In this document: piece by piece, positions 1 through 6,658 of the stretch | Position numbering within the stretch: the first letter of the stretch is position 1 | Layout of the letters: each line of letters starts with the position of its first letter | Assembly (NCBI GenBank): GCA_039932395.1 | Contig: JBDTQB010000019.1 | Coordinates: 1-27,352, forward strand | Source: JAGNNV01 sp039932395 | GTDB taxonomy: Bacteria; Acidobacteriota; Vicinamibacteria; Fen-336; JAGNNV01 | Direction: 5' to 3' | DNA length: 27,352 nucleotides | Notes under the pieces: generated by a model | Databases searched by the model: none | What the model was told of the DNA's origin: nothing | What the model saw: only the letters and a program-made list of their open reading frames with translations | Position numbers and translations under genes: made by a program

Positions 1-1
1 T

Positions 2-187
2 TCCGAATGCATGAACCCCGCCGATGAAGAATGGAGCGAGGACGAAGTCATCAAGCTCCTCCAGGCCGACCACGGACTTCCATCAGCCGAGATCGTGCTG
101 CGTGTGATGGCCGCGGCGGATGCCTTCGCCAACGGGGCGAAACAGCACGACGACATGACCTTGATCGTCATGAAAGCGTCGGCCTGA
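2..187 (+). CDS. SpoIIE/RsbU-type PP2C phosphatase, C-terminal fragment
   Basis: This is the 3' end of a gene that begins outside the window; 61 codons are visible before the TGA at 185. The fragment starts at a Ser-Glu-Cys-Met-Asn segment and ends with HDDMTLIVMK close to the C-terminus. The DDMT(L/I)(V/I)V motif is the closing metal-binding strand of PP2C/SpoIIE phosphatases, where the second Asp coordinates Mn/Mg. Proteins of this family dephosphorylate anti-anti-sigma factors or similar partners, usually with N-terminal sensor, response-regulator or GAF domains that cannot be seen here. It converges on the leftward SGNH gene that ends at 197, leaving only 9 bp between the stops. Family assignment is good; the partner and the upstream domains are unknown. 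Confidence 0.75.
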   Translation, partial: SECMNPADEEWSEDEVIKLLQADHGLPSAEIVLRVMAAADAFANGAKQHDDMTLIVMKASA

Positions 188-196
188 AACGCCCCC

Positions 197-1180
197 TCAG
201 TAACCGCGGACCGTGGCGAAGTCCTTGAGCTGGTAGCTCCCACACGAGCGGTCGAGCCATGCCGGACGCGCGACGCCGGGAAGCAAGTCCGCAAGAAGAC
301 CATCGGCGGCCGCATGCGCCGCGATGCGGTCCCCCATTGGGTTCGGGTGCACGACGTCCACGCGCACATCTCGGAAGTTGTAGTGCGCGAAACAGGGCAG
401 AAGGTCAACCGAGGCAAGGCCCGCCTTCTCGGCGGCGGCACGGATCTGTGCGTGAAGGGCCTTGTAGGGATAGTTCTCAAAACGGTTCCCAAGAATCGGG
501 AAGATCGCGACCGCCGCTTTGATTCCACGAGGCTTCACGATGGACGCGAGGGCGCCGAAGCTCGCATCCAGATGAGCCGCCAGAGTTTCTGGACTGGCGT
601 CGTACAACTCCCCGCCCATGGGATTTCTCGCCGCCGCAAACTGCGCGCGTGCGTCGCGCTCGGTCAGTCGATACTCAATCCACGCGGCGAAACGCGAGAC
701 GGAAAGGAAGGATTCAAGAAAACGCCGCGGGCCTGAGCGCGCTTCGCGCCTCGCCTGGGTCAGACCGTACTCGAAGCTCAGCAGACCCTCAAGATCGTTC
801 AAGCAGAATCCGAAGAGGACCGCGTCTGGCTGCAGCGTATCCACGCGGGTGCGCAGATGCTCCACCTCCTGGTCGAGGTTGTAGCCCGGAACGCCGAGGT
901 TCAAGGTCTCAACTCCCGGGCCCAGAATCGCGCCAAGCTGCGCAGGAAACGAATCCTTCTCGGCGACCCAGTAGCCGAAGACGATGGAGTCGCCAAAGAT
1001 GGCGAGACGCTTCGTGTCGGCTCGCTTCGGTCCCACGGAAGGCCCGCGGAATCCGTCGTTATTGATCCGGTACTCGACCTCCGACTTCACAACGGAGTCG
1101 GGGCGCAGTTCGAAGCCAAGCTTGGGGTTGGCGCTCGTGCGCACCACGCCGCGGTTGATCTGCACCGTGCCGACGCTCAC
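197..1180 (-). CDS. SGNH/GDSL hydrolase family protein (probably membrane-anchored by an upstream extension)
   Basis: From the GTG at 1180 the product has 327 residues. Block I is IFGDS with the nucleophile Ser65, block III is FCLND (Asn128-Asp129), and the closing DVVH supplies Asp275 and His278, so the SGNH catalytic set looks intact. It is a clear paralogue of the protein at 7660-8703: both share a PKLG(F/Y) segment after the N-terminus, a FP..(G/A)N...YP(Y/F)K stretch and VDLLP. That paralogue begins with a membrane anchor. Here the matching hydrophobic segment (LLSFASILLILALC) lies in the same frame upstream of the GTG, without ATG, GTG or TTG. A CTG at 1285, after GGAG and a 9-nt spacer, would restore it and give 362 residues. 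Such proteins often add or remove O-acyl groups on envelope glycans; the substrate here is unknown. It is last in the sulfatase - small protein - SGNH leftward run. Confidence 0.85.
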   Translation of the reverse strand: MSVGTVQINRGVVRTSANPKLGFELRPDSVVKSEVEYRINNDGFRGPSVGPKRADTKRLAIFGDSIVFGYWVAEKDSFPAQLGAILGPGVETLNLGVPGYNLDQEVEHLRTRVDTLQPDAVLFGFCLNDLEGLLSFEYGLTQARREARSGPRRFLESFLSVSRFAAWIEYRLTERDARAQFAAARNPMGGELYDASPETLAAHLDASFGALASIVKPRGIKAAVAIFPILGNRFENYPYKALHAQIRAAAEKAGLASVDLLPCFAHYNFRDVRVDVVHPNPMGDRIAAHAAADGLLADLLPGVARPAWLDRSCGSYQLKDFATVRGY

Positions 1181-1281
1181 GCCGGCGACACGCGCGACGC
1201 CCTCGCACAGGGCGAGAATCAGGAGGATGGACGCGAAACTCAGAAGGGCTGAAAGGCCTGCACGCCTGAGGACCGTTCCGC

Positions 1282-1596
1282 TCAGGACGTCTTGCTCCGC
1301 ACGGCTTCGATCTTCGTATCCCGTTCCGCGGCGAGAATGTCGCGCTCACGCAGATACTGCTCGTTCAACAGGTCGACCTGCTCGCGCAGCTCTTCCGGCA
1401 AACCGGCGGGAAGCTTGGGTCGCTTCATAATGTCCGCTTCCGCCAACTTCGCGTCGTACACGCGGCGGATCTCGGCGATCTCTTCCTTCTGCGCCAGGGT
1501 CAGCTCGCGAATGCCTTCGCCACGCTCCGCGTCTTTCTTGCGGAGGCGGGCCATGGCCAGTTCAAAAGAGCTCTTGGGTGCGTCGTCATTGGTCAT
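1282..1596 (-). CDS. Small charged helical protein of unknown function
   Basis: This gene encodes 104 residues from the ATG at 1596 (MTNDDAPKSSF). An in-frame start 13 codons further up gives an unconvincing basic N-terminus. The sequence is dominated by Glu, Lys, Arg, Ala and Leu, with long heptad-like stretches (ELTLAQKEEIAEIRRVYDAK, then a second around YLRERDILAAERDTKIE). It is probably almost entirely alpha-helical, possibly a coiled coil. I see no signal peptide, membrane segment or catalytic motif, and I do not recognise a named family. It lies 55 bp downstream of the sulfatase gene and its stop codon overlaps the proposed CTG start of the SGNH gene, so the three are probably co-transcribed. 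Confidence 0.6.
   Translation of the reverse strand: MTNDDAPKSSFELAMARLRKKDAERGEGIRELTLAQKEEIAEIRRVYDAKLAEADIMKRPKLPAGLPEELREQVDLLNEQYLRERDILAAERDTKIEAVRSKTS
1283..1298 (-). promoter_or_regulatory. Candidate ribosome binding site and CTG start with CTGA stop/start overlap
   Basis: On the minus strand GGAG (1298-1295) is followed by 9 nt and then CTG (1285-1283). The CTG overlaps the TGA stop (1284-1282) of the upstream small protein gene, in the CTGA arrangement typical of translational coupling. It is exactly 35 codons upstream of, and in frame with, the GTG at 1180. The intervening codons encode a plausible signal anchor. CTG starts are rare, so this is a proposal and not an established start. 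Confidence 0.4.
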
Positions 1597-1650
1597 AGCG
1601 CGTGAATCATATCGAGATGCGCGCGCTGACGGCACGAGCGGACAGGCAGA

Positions 1651-3117
1651 TCAGCGGCAGGCGGCGCCGCGACAGGCGGCAAGCGCCTTGGTGCGCTCGT
1701 TGTATTTACTGACCGCGATGGGATTGCCCGCGACCGCGCTGTCGAGCTGCCAGGGGTCTTTCTTGCCGTCGTAAAACTCTTCCTCCCCGGTGTCGTGCTG
1801 GACATACAGAGCCGATTCCACGTTGTTCTCAACCCGCAAACCCTGATACGTAGGCATGGAAGTGGTCACGGGATTGGTGTTGTCCCAATACTCGACGAGC
1901 AGATCGTTGCGCCAGGCGCTCTGGGCAAGCGGAGTGGTTCCGAGGAGCGGCGCGAGCGAACGCCCTTCGACGCTCGCCGGGATGGGCTGGCGGGCCCAGT
2001 CCATGATGGTCGCGGGCAGATCGATATTGGCGACGAGGTGCGGCAGGGTCACCCCCTTAGCACCGCCCGGAACACGAATGAAAAGCGGAATCTCCAGAGA
2101 GTCGGCGTAGGGCGCCGTCTTGTCGGTGAAGCGATGGGCGCCGGTCGAGATGCCGTTGTCTGAGAGAAAGATGATCGCGGTGTTGTCGATTTCGCCCTGT
2201 GCGGTGAGTGCCTGGACGATCTTCTCGATCATTTCGTCGACTGCCTGAAGTGAGCGCAGAGAATTGCGGTACTCGTTGTCGATGGCGGTCAGGGTCGCGG
2301 CGTTGAACGAAGGGATGCGTTTGATGTGGCGGGGTTTGTCGCTCACGTCTCCCTCATTAAACGCCGGATTCCGCGGCGCGCCCTCGGAATTGAACATGCC
2401 CGCGTGACGAGACGCATACTTCGCGACGTTGTGCGGTGCGTACGTTGCCACCATCAGGAAGAATGGCTGATCGTCCTTCTCCTCGGTCTTCTTCAGATAC
2501 TCGAGCGCGCGGTTGGTGAGAAAGTCGGTCTGATACTCGCCCGACGCAGACTTCAGGTCCTTCCCATTCTCGTTGTAGGTGAAGTTCGTATACGCCTGCG
2601 GCTCCGTGAGGACCACCCACTGATCCCAGCCCGGAGGAGCCGAGGCCCAACCGGGGCCATATCCATTGGTGTATTTGCCCAGATAGGCGGTACTGTAGCC
2701 GGCGGTCTTCAGCCAGACGGGCAAGGAATCGCCCTCCAGGCCGGTGTCTCGGTAGATGCCGTAGCCGCCGAGAGGACCTTGATTGCCACGGACCCCGTGG
2801 CTATGAGCGTAGCGGCCGGTCATGATGCTGGCGCGTGAAGGTCCACACAGAGGAGTCGTAGCAATCGCGCTCTGGAAATTGACGCCCTGAGCCGCGATCA
2901 GCGCCTGCATCAACGGCATCTCCCGCGCGCTCACCGTCTCCTGATCGTCGGTCATGATGACAACGACGTTCAATGGTTTGGGCGTCGCGGTCGCCTGCGG
3001 CTGTCCGGATGACGCCCCAGAGGGTGATGCCGGAGACGAATCGGACCCGCAGGATGCGTGAACCAGAAGAACGGCAAGAACGGCAACAGGAGCGCGGAGC
3101 TTGTTCAAGTGCTTCAC
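1651..3117 (-). CDS. Sulfatase family protein, probable lipoprotein
   Basis: The product is 488 residues, starting at a GTG (3117) with GAGG just upstream. Residues 1-23 form a hydrophobic leader ending in a lipobox-like HASC (Cys23), followed by a Ser/Pro/Ala-rich linker to about residue 48, so it is probably exported and lipid-anchored. The catalytic domain starts at NVVVIMTDDQ, with Asp57-Asp58 as calcium ligands. The Cys-type sulfatase signature CGPSR is at 91-95; Cys91 would be converted to formylglycine. GKYTNGY (147-153), APH (His229) and SDNG (Asp320-Asn321) supply the remaining active-site and metal residues. The family hydrolyses sulfate esters of polysaccharides or small molecules, and the substrate cannot be read from sequence. 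The His at -3 of the lipobox is unusual. A formylglycine-generating enzyme is needed elsewhere in the genome. Confidence 0.9.
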   Translation of the reverse strand: MKHLNKLRAPVAVLAVLLVHASCGSDSSPASPSGASSGQPQATATPKPLNVVVIMTDDQETVSAREMPLMQALIAAQGVNFQSAIATTPLCGPSRASIMTGRYAHSHGVRGNQGPLGGYGIYRDTGLEGDSLPVWLKTAGYSTAYLGKYTNGYGPGWASAPPGWDQWVVLTEPQAYTNFTYNENGKDLKSASGEYQTDFLTNRALEYLKKTEEKDDQPFFLMVATYAPHNVAKYASRHAGMFNSEGAPRNPAFNEGDVSDKPRHIKRIPSFNAATLTAIDNEYRNSLRSLQAVDEMIEKIVQALTAQGEIDNTAIIFLSDNGISTGAHRFTDKTAPYADSLEIPLFIRVPGGAKGVTLPHLVANIDLPATIMDWARQPIPASVEGRSLAPLLGTTPLAQSAWRNDLLVEYWDNTNPVTTSMPTYQGLRVENNVESALYVQHDTGEEEFYDGKKDPWQLDSAVAGNPIAVSKYNERTKALAACRGAACR

Positions 3118-3198
3118 CAGCCTCGGGAAACAAGTACGGTGGAATGAATTGGAGGGATCGCCCGGGCCCCGACTCGAATGGAAGGGGGTGACTATACG

Positions 3199-3245
3199 AA
3201 AAAAACGACCGGCCGTTGATCTTGGCCTTCAGATCTTTCGTCGTT
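3199..3245 (-). terminator. Rho-independent terminator after the PHP phosphoesterase gene
   Basis: Reading the minus strand after the PHP stop (3262), arms AACGAC (3245-3240) and GTCGTT (3209-3204) enclose an inner GGCC/GGCC stem. A run of seven T (3205-3199) follows at once. The stem is imperfect, but the T tract is the clearest in the window. It separates the SGNH lipoprotein/PHP pair from the sulfatase operon. Confidence 0.6.
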
Positions 3246-3261
3246 CTACGGATTGGACGCG

Positions 3262-4398
3262 CTAGGGCTTGGAAACGCGAACGGGCTGGGTCCATGCCAT
3301 GTAGCCGTTGGAGTCGATCACCTTCACTCGAACGTAGCCCTCATCACCCTTGAACTCGTAGGTCACGGGATCGGCCTGACGCGGAGTCGTGATGCGGGTA
3401 GCGTCGGGCGGAAGCGAGGGAACGACCGCCACCTCCTTCAGCACGCGCCCCTCGCGGCCGATGAAGATCACGCGATAGCGGCTCATCTGGAGGGGATCGA
3501 TCTTGACCGTCAATGAGTTGTTGGATGCGACGATGTCCGCCAATTCCACCCCCGTCGAGGCGTAGAAGTCGCCCCGCTCCATCGCAGCGGTGAGCGCACC
3601 GGCGGTAAAGCGCTGAGACCTCACCATGATGTAGGCGCGCCCGGGGACAGACATCGAGGTTCCCAACACGGGCGTCTTGAAGAAGTGCGCGTCGTCCGCG
3701 GCCACGCCGTACATCGTGATCTCGGCGCTCAGCACCTGATCCCACATCCCCTCGGCGCTGGGCGTATCTCCGCCTCCCAGATTGTTGGTCTGCATGTGTC
3801 CATTCCAGATCTCGAGCAGGGGCGCGTTCTTCACCGCCATCAAGTCTGCGCCGGTCAGCGACCAGACGAAGTTCGGATGATTGATGATCGGCACTCCGCC
3901 CACGCGCCGGATGGCGTCTACATCGCGCTGCAGGGTGTCGACGACGCTGCTCCCCTTCTGGCGCGAGACCACCGACGTGACGTTGACACCGATCAGGTGA
4001 ATCTCTTTGCGACCAAGATCGCGAAGCTTCGGATCCTGTCCGGCGACTTCTGGAATGAAGGCGTCGGTGACCTCCTCGCCTGGGATCAGCAGGAAGGGAT
4101 GAAACGGCATCGCGATCCGATCGGTCGCATGACCTTCGACGGTTCCAAAGAGTGCGTTCAGACCGTCCGTCGGCGTGATGGAATCGTGATCCGAAAGAAT
4201 CAGGAAGTTGTAGCCCTGCTCCCGATAGAACTTCACGACATCGACGGGGCTGCTGTCGCCATCGGTGTTGATGGTATGGGTGTGGGTGTTCCCCTTGTAC
4301 CACTTGAAGGACGGGGCCTCGGTCTGAGCCATGGTGGCGCAGGCGAAGAACGCGCTGATCATCGCGGAGAGAAAGATCGGAGTCGACCTCTTGGACAT
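3262..4398 (-). CDS. Secreted PHP-domain metal-dependent phosphoesterase
   Basis: The product is 378 residues from the ATG at 4398, with AGAGGAAG 5 nt upstream. Residues 1-24 look like a signal peptide with cleavage after ATMA. The PHP domain follows: NTHTH gives His39 and His41, LSDHD gives Asp70-His71-Asp72, PGEE gives Glu108/109, INHP gives His174, and DDAH gives Asp236 and His238. This is the spacing of a tri-metal PHP site. PHP enzymes hydrolyse phosphate esters and are mostly cytosolic (polymerase, histidinol phosphatase, oligoribonuclease-like groups). Secreted stand-alone members like this one are found in environmental bacteria with unknown substrates. The C-terminal 120 residues look beta-rich. 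It begins 11 bp after the SGNH lipoprotein gene, whose stop overlaps its ribosome binding site, so the two are likely translationally linked. Confidence 0.88.
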   Translation of the reverse strand: MSKRSTPIFLSAMISAFFACATMAQTEAPSFKWYKGNTHTHTINTDGDSSPVDVVKFYREQGYNFLILSDHDSITPTDGLNALFGTVEGHATDRIAMPFHPFLLIPGEEVTDAFIPEVAGQDPKLRDLGRKEIHLIGVNVTSVVSRQKGSSVVDTLQRDVDAIRRVGGVPIINHPNFVWSLTGADLMAVKNAPLLEIWNGHMQTNNLGGGDTPSAEGMWDQVLSAEITMYGVAADDAHFFKTPVLGTSMSVPGRAYIMVRSQRFTAGALTAAMERGDFYASTGVELADIVASNNSLTVKIDPLQMSRYRVIFIGREGRVLKEVAVVPSLPPDATRITTPRQADPVTYEFKGDEGYVRVKVIDSNGYMAWTQPVRVSKP

Positions 4399-4409
4399 GG
4401 TTCTTCCTC

Positions 4410-5381
4410 TCAGCGAGGCTTGGTGATGGCGTCGAACCAGGCCTGCGCGAGGACTTTGTACCCCTCCGCCGAAGGGTGGATGTAGTCCGCGAAGAGTTCC
4501 GAATACTGAAGCGGCGACAACTCGAAAGCCCGGTGAAGATCCACAAGTACGACCTGCTCTTCAAGCGCCATCTGGCGGATGCCTTCATTTTGCTCGATGA
4601 CCCAGGCATTTCGTTGCGGCGAAGCGCGGAAGTCATTGCCCACGTTGGTCATCAAAAGAGTCCCGACGAATGGGAACCCTCCCGCCGCCTTGACCTTACG
4701 CACCATCGACCTCAGGCTCGAGACGGTGAAGCACGGCTGCTGGCCGCAGCGAGAGTCGGACCAGTCGTTGGTGCCGTACAGGATCAGGGTGAAGGCCGGA
4801 CGTCCGCCAGCAAGGGAGTCCTGAATGCGCGCGTCGCCCCGCTCCGAATTGGAGGAGTCCAGACCGTCGTTGATCACGCGAGCCTTGCCGAAATGAGTGC
4901 TCAACATGCGCTCCAGCATCCCGGTGTACCCCTGGCCGTCGCCCGTCCCGACCTGGCCATCCGTGATGCTGTCGCCAAAGGCCAGAAACACTCCGGGGCT
5001 CGCAGTCGCGCCCAGCGGCAGGGTGACGGGCACGTTGAACGTGCCCGTGGTCGGAGGGCTGGCGGAGATCCCGGTCGTCGCCTGATAGTAAGGAGGCAGA
5101 GACGCGGGGTTGATCGAGAGGGTCTGCGTGGTCTGGGCGACCTCCGCGGAAAACTCGCCCGTGGTGGGGGCGCTCTTGCCGGAGGCCGAACCGAACGAAA
5201 CGTCGACTCCGGGAACCCGAATCAGCTCGGTCGGTTCAAGCAGGCCATCGTGGTTTTCGTCCAGAAAGACGGCGAAGCGAGTGCTTCGAGTCACCGGCGT
5301 GGGCGTTGAAGGTCCCTTGGAACCGCCGCCGCAAGCGACGGTGGCAAGACACACTGCGGAGAGAGTGGCGAAATTCCTCAT
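4410..5381 (-). CDS. SGNH/GDSL hydrolase lipoprotein with an EF-hand-like loop
   Basis: The product is 323 residues. A lipoprotein signal ends at VAC (Cys17) and is followed by a Gly/Ser/Thr/Pro linker. Residues 41-52 match an EF-hand loop: Asp41, Asn43, Asp45, Gly46 and Glu52, in the pattern DxNxDGxxxxxE. They sit within a small beta-rich domain that runs to about residue 130. The hydrolase domain then has FGDS (nucleophile Ser138), GTND (203-206) and DYIH (Asp299, His302), a complete SGNH set. It is only distantly related to the other two SGNH proteins in this window, which lack the N-terminal domain. A surface esterase or lipase-like enzyme acting on carbohydrate esters is likely, but the substrate is unknown. 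It is first of a pair with the PHP gene downstream. Confidence 0.88.
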   Translation of the reverse strand: MRNFATLSAVCLATVACGGGSKGPSTPTPVTRSTRFAVFLDENHDGLLEPTELIRVPGVDVSFGSASGKSAPTTGEFSAEVAQTTQTLSINPASLPPYYQATTGISASPPTTGTFNVPVTLPLGATASPGVFLAFGDSITDGQVGTGDGQGYTGMLERMLSTHFGKARVINDGLDSSNSERGDARIQDSLAGGRPAFTLILYGTNDWSDSRCGQQPCFTVSSLRSMVRKVKAAGGFPFVGTLLMTNVGNDFRASPQRNAWVIEQNEGIRQMALEEQVVLVDLHRAFELSPLQYSELFADYIHPSAEGYKVLAQAWFDAITKPR

Positions 5382-5405
5382 GGGCGTAACCAGCCCACGA
5401 TGCTA

Positions 5406-6578
5406 TTACACCGTCGACGGCTCTCCGGTGGCCAAAGGCAAGGGCTTCGGGGGAGGTGGGGGCGGCGGGTAGGGGAAGCGCCTCTTCTGGCGGTTGATGG
5501 GGGCCTCGATGGCGTACCAGGAGATCATCGCCAGCACGATGGAAATTGCGCCATAGATCAGGAACATCTCGATCCCCCGGTCGAGTGGAGCGAGATCGTA
5601 GCGACGCGCGACCTCCCGACCGATCGGAATCAGGAACAGGTGATAGAGGTAGATGCCGTAGCTGATCCGGCCGATGAAGCGGAGAGGCGCCCATTCGAGC
5701 GCACGCCGAATAAAGGAAGGACGGGTGCTGATCGCCAGATAGACGAGCGCCAGCGACATCAGGCCCAGGCCGAGGTCTCCCGGGATCCGATAGGCCAGGA
5801 AATCCGTGCCCCGAATCCCAAGCTGGTACCTGAAGCCCTGGGCAAAGAAGAAGAGAGGCGCCCCGATCCAGACCGCGTATTTCGCCAGACGGGGCGCGAG
5901 ACGCGGCCGATCCCCGTCGATGTTCCGCGCCATCGCGAGAAGCGCGCCGAGTCCGAGCGAATCCATGCAGCCCTGAAGAACAAGATGGGTCTGCTCAAAG
6001 CTCTGCCCATTCATCGCGCCGATCGCTTCGAGGCAGGTGCTGATGATGACCATGCCCAGCGCGGTCAGGGCCAGCCGTCGCATCGAAAGGAAAAGCACCG
6101 CCAGCGGCCAGAGCAGATAGAACTGCTCCTCAACGCAGAGTGACCACAGATGTGTCGCCTGCGCCAACGGCCGGTGGAAATACGTGAGCGCGATGTTGCC
6201 GGTGTAGGTCAGGTGCCAAACGATGGCGTCCGCGATGGGCTTATACCCCACCGCCCATCCGGCGAGGACGACCATGTAGTAGATGGGGGCGATGCGGAGC
6301 GCGCGCCGGATCACGAAGGTCTTGAAGACGCGTCCGACGGTGGACTCTCCGGCATCGATCGCAGCTCTTCCCCGCAAGAGCAAGCCGGTGATCAGAAAGC
6401 CGGAGAGGACGAAGAAGAGCAGAACCCCGAAGCGACCCCAGTGAAAAGCCCTCTGAACCGCGGAACGCTCCGGAAAAAAATGCGAGACCAAAACCGCGAA
6501 CGTGGCCACCGCGCGCAGGCCGTCGAGGGCCGGGTAGAAGCGGTCCCGGTCGGCCCCCGGGGCGGGGAGAGACGCCAC
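5406..6578 (-). CDS. Acyltransferase 3 family membrane protein (OafA/YrhL type)
   Basis: The product is 390 residues from a GTG at 6578, with GGAAG 8 nt upstream. The family hallmark appears early: LDGLRAVA with Arg22, then SHF with His33, both linked to acyl transfer. They are followed by GVLLFFVLSGFLITGLLL and the basic FVIRRALRIAPIYY loop, and by VEEQFYLLWPL further on. About ten membrane segments follow. These proteins O-acetylate or O-acylate surface polysaccharides, lipopolysaccharide or peptidoglycan, taking acyl groups from the cytoplasm. The C-terminus ends in a short Pro-rich tail with eight prolines in a row or nearly so, and there is no fused SGNH domain. Some relatives carry such a domain, and separate SGNH proteins are encoded nearby. 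Transcription probably starts at the palindrome-associated promoter just upstream. Confidence 0.93.
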   Translation of the reverse strand: MASLPAPGADRDRFYPALDGLRAVATFAVLVSHFFPERSAVQRAFHWGRFGVLLFFVLSGFLITGLLLRGRAAIDAGESTVGRVFKTFVIRRALRIAPIYYMVVLAGWAVGYKPIADAIVWHLTYTGNIALTYFHRPLAQATHLWSLCVEEQFYLLWPLAVLFLSMRRLALTALGMVIISTCLEAIGAMNGQSFEQTHLVLQGCMDSLGLGALLAMARNIDGDRPRLAPRLAKYAVWIGAPLFFFAQGFRYQLGIRGTDFLAYRIPGDLGLGLMSLALVYLAISTRPSFIRRALEWAPLRFIGRISYGIYLYHLFLIPIGREVARRYDLAPLDRGIEMFLIYGAISIVLAMISWYAIEAPINRQKRRFPYPPPPPPPKPLPLATGEPSTV

Positions 6579-6615
6579 CTAAATCTTCCAGCCTTTCATC
6601 GCGTATTCGAAGGCG

Positions 6616-6644
6616 ATTATAGGCCCCTGTTCAGTGACACTGAA
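6616..6644 (-). promoter_or_regulatory. Promoter of the acyltransferase gene (TATAAT box)
   Basis: On the minus strand a perfect TATAAT (6621-6616) is preceded, after 17 bp, by TTCAGT (6644-6639), a weak match to the -35 consensus. Transcription would begin near 6609, giving a leader of about 30 nt that contains the GGAAG site. The -35 element lies wholly inside the palindrome at 6627-6647, so a protein bound there would compete with RNA polymerase. Confidence 0.55.
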
Positions 6645-6647
6645 CAG
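6627..6647. promoter_or_regulatory. Perfect 10+1+10 bp inverted repeat, probable operator
   Basis: The left arm is CTGTTCAGTG, the centre a single A, and the right arm CACTGAACAG, the exact reverse complement of the left arm. It sits in the 80-bp gap between two divergent genes and covers the -35 region of the leftward promoter. The odd length with a short centre is typical of a dimeric repressor site such as those of TetR-type regulators. The family cannot be decided from the site, and no regulator gene is adjacent. It lacks a T tract, so a terminator role is unlikely. Confidence 0.65.
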
Positions 6648-6658
6648 TCGTTTAGCCG

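Noticed and set aside
3344..4636. Long open frame on the minus strand, in another frame, of 430 codons
   Set aside because: It is rich in Arg, Ser and Gly with no domain, and it lies over the PHP and SGNH lipoprotein genes, whose motifs are unmistakable. It is a shadow frame in GC-rich DNA.
6627..6647. LexA/SOS box interpretation of the palindrome
   Set aside because: The E. coli-type box needs CTGT and ACAG 8 bp apart, and the Gram-positive type needs GAAC and GTTC 4 bp apart. Here the spacings are 13 bp for CTGT/ACAG and 9 bp, in the reverse order, for GTTC/GAAC.
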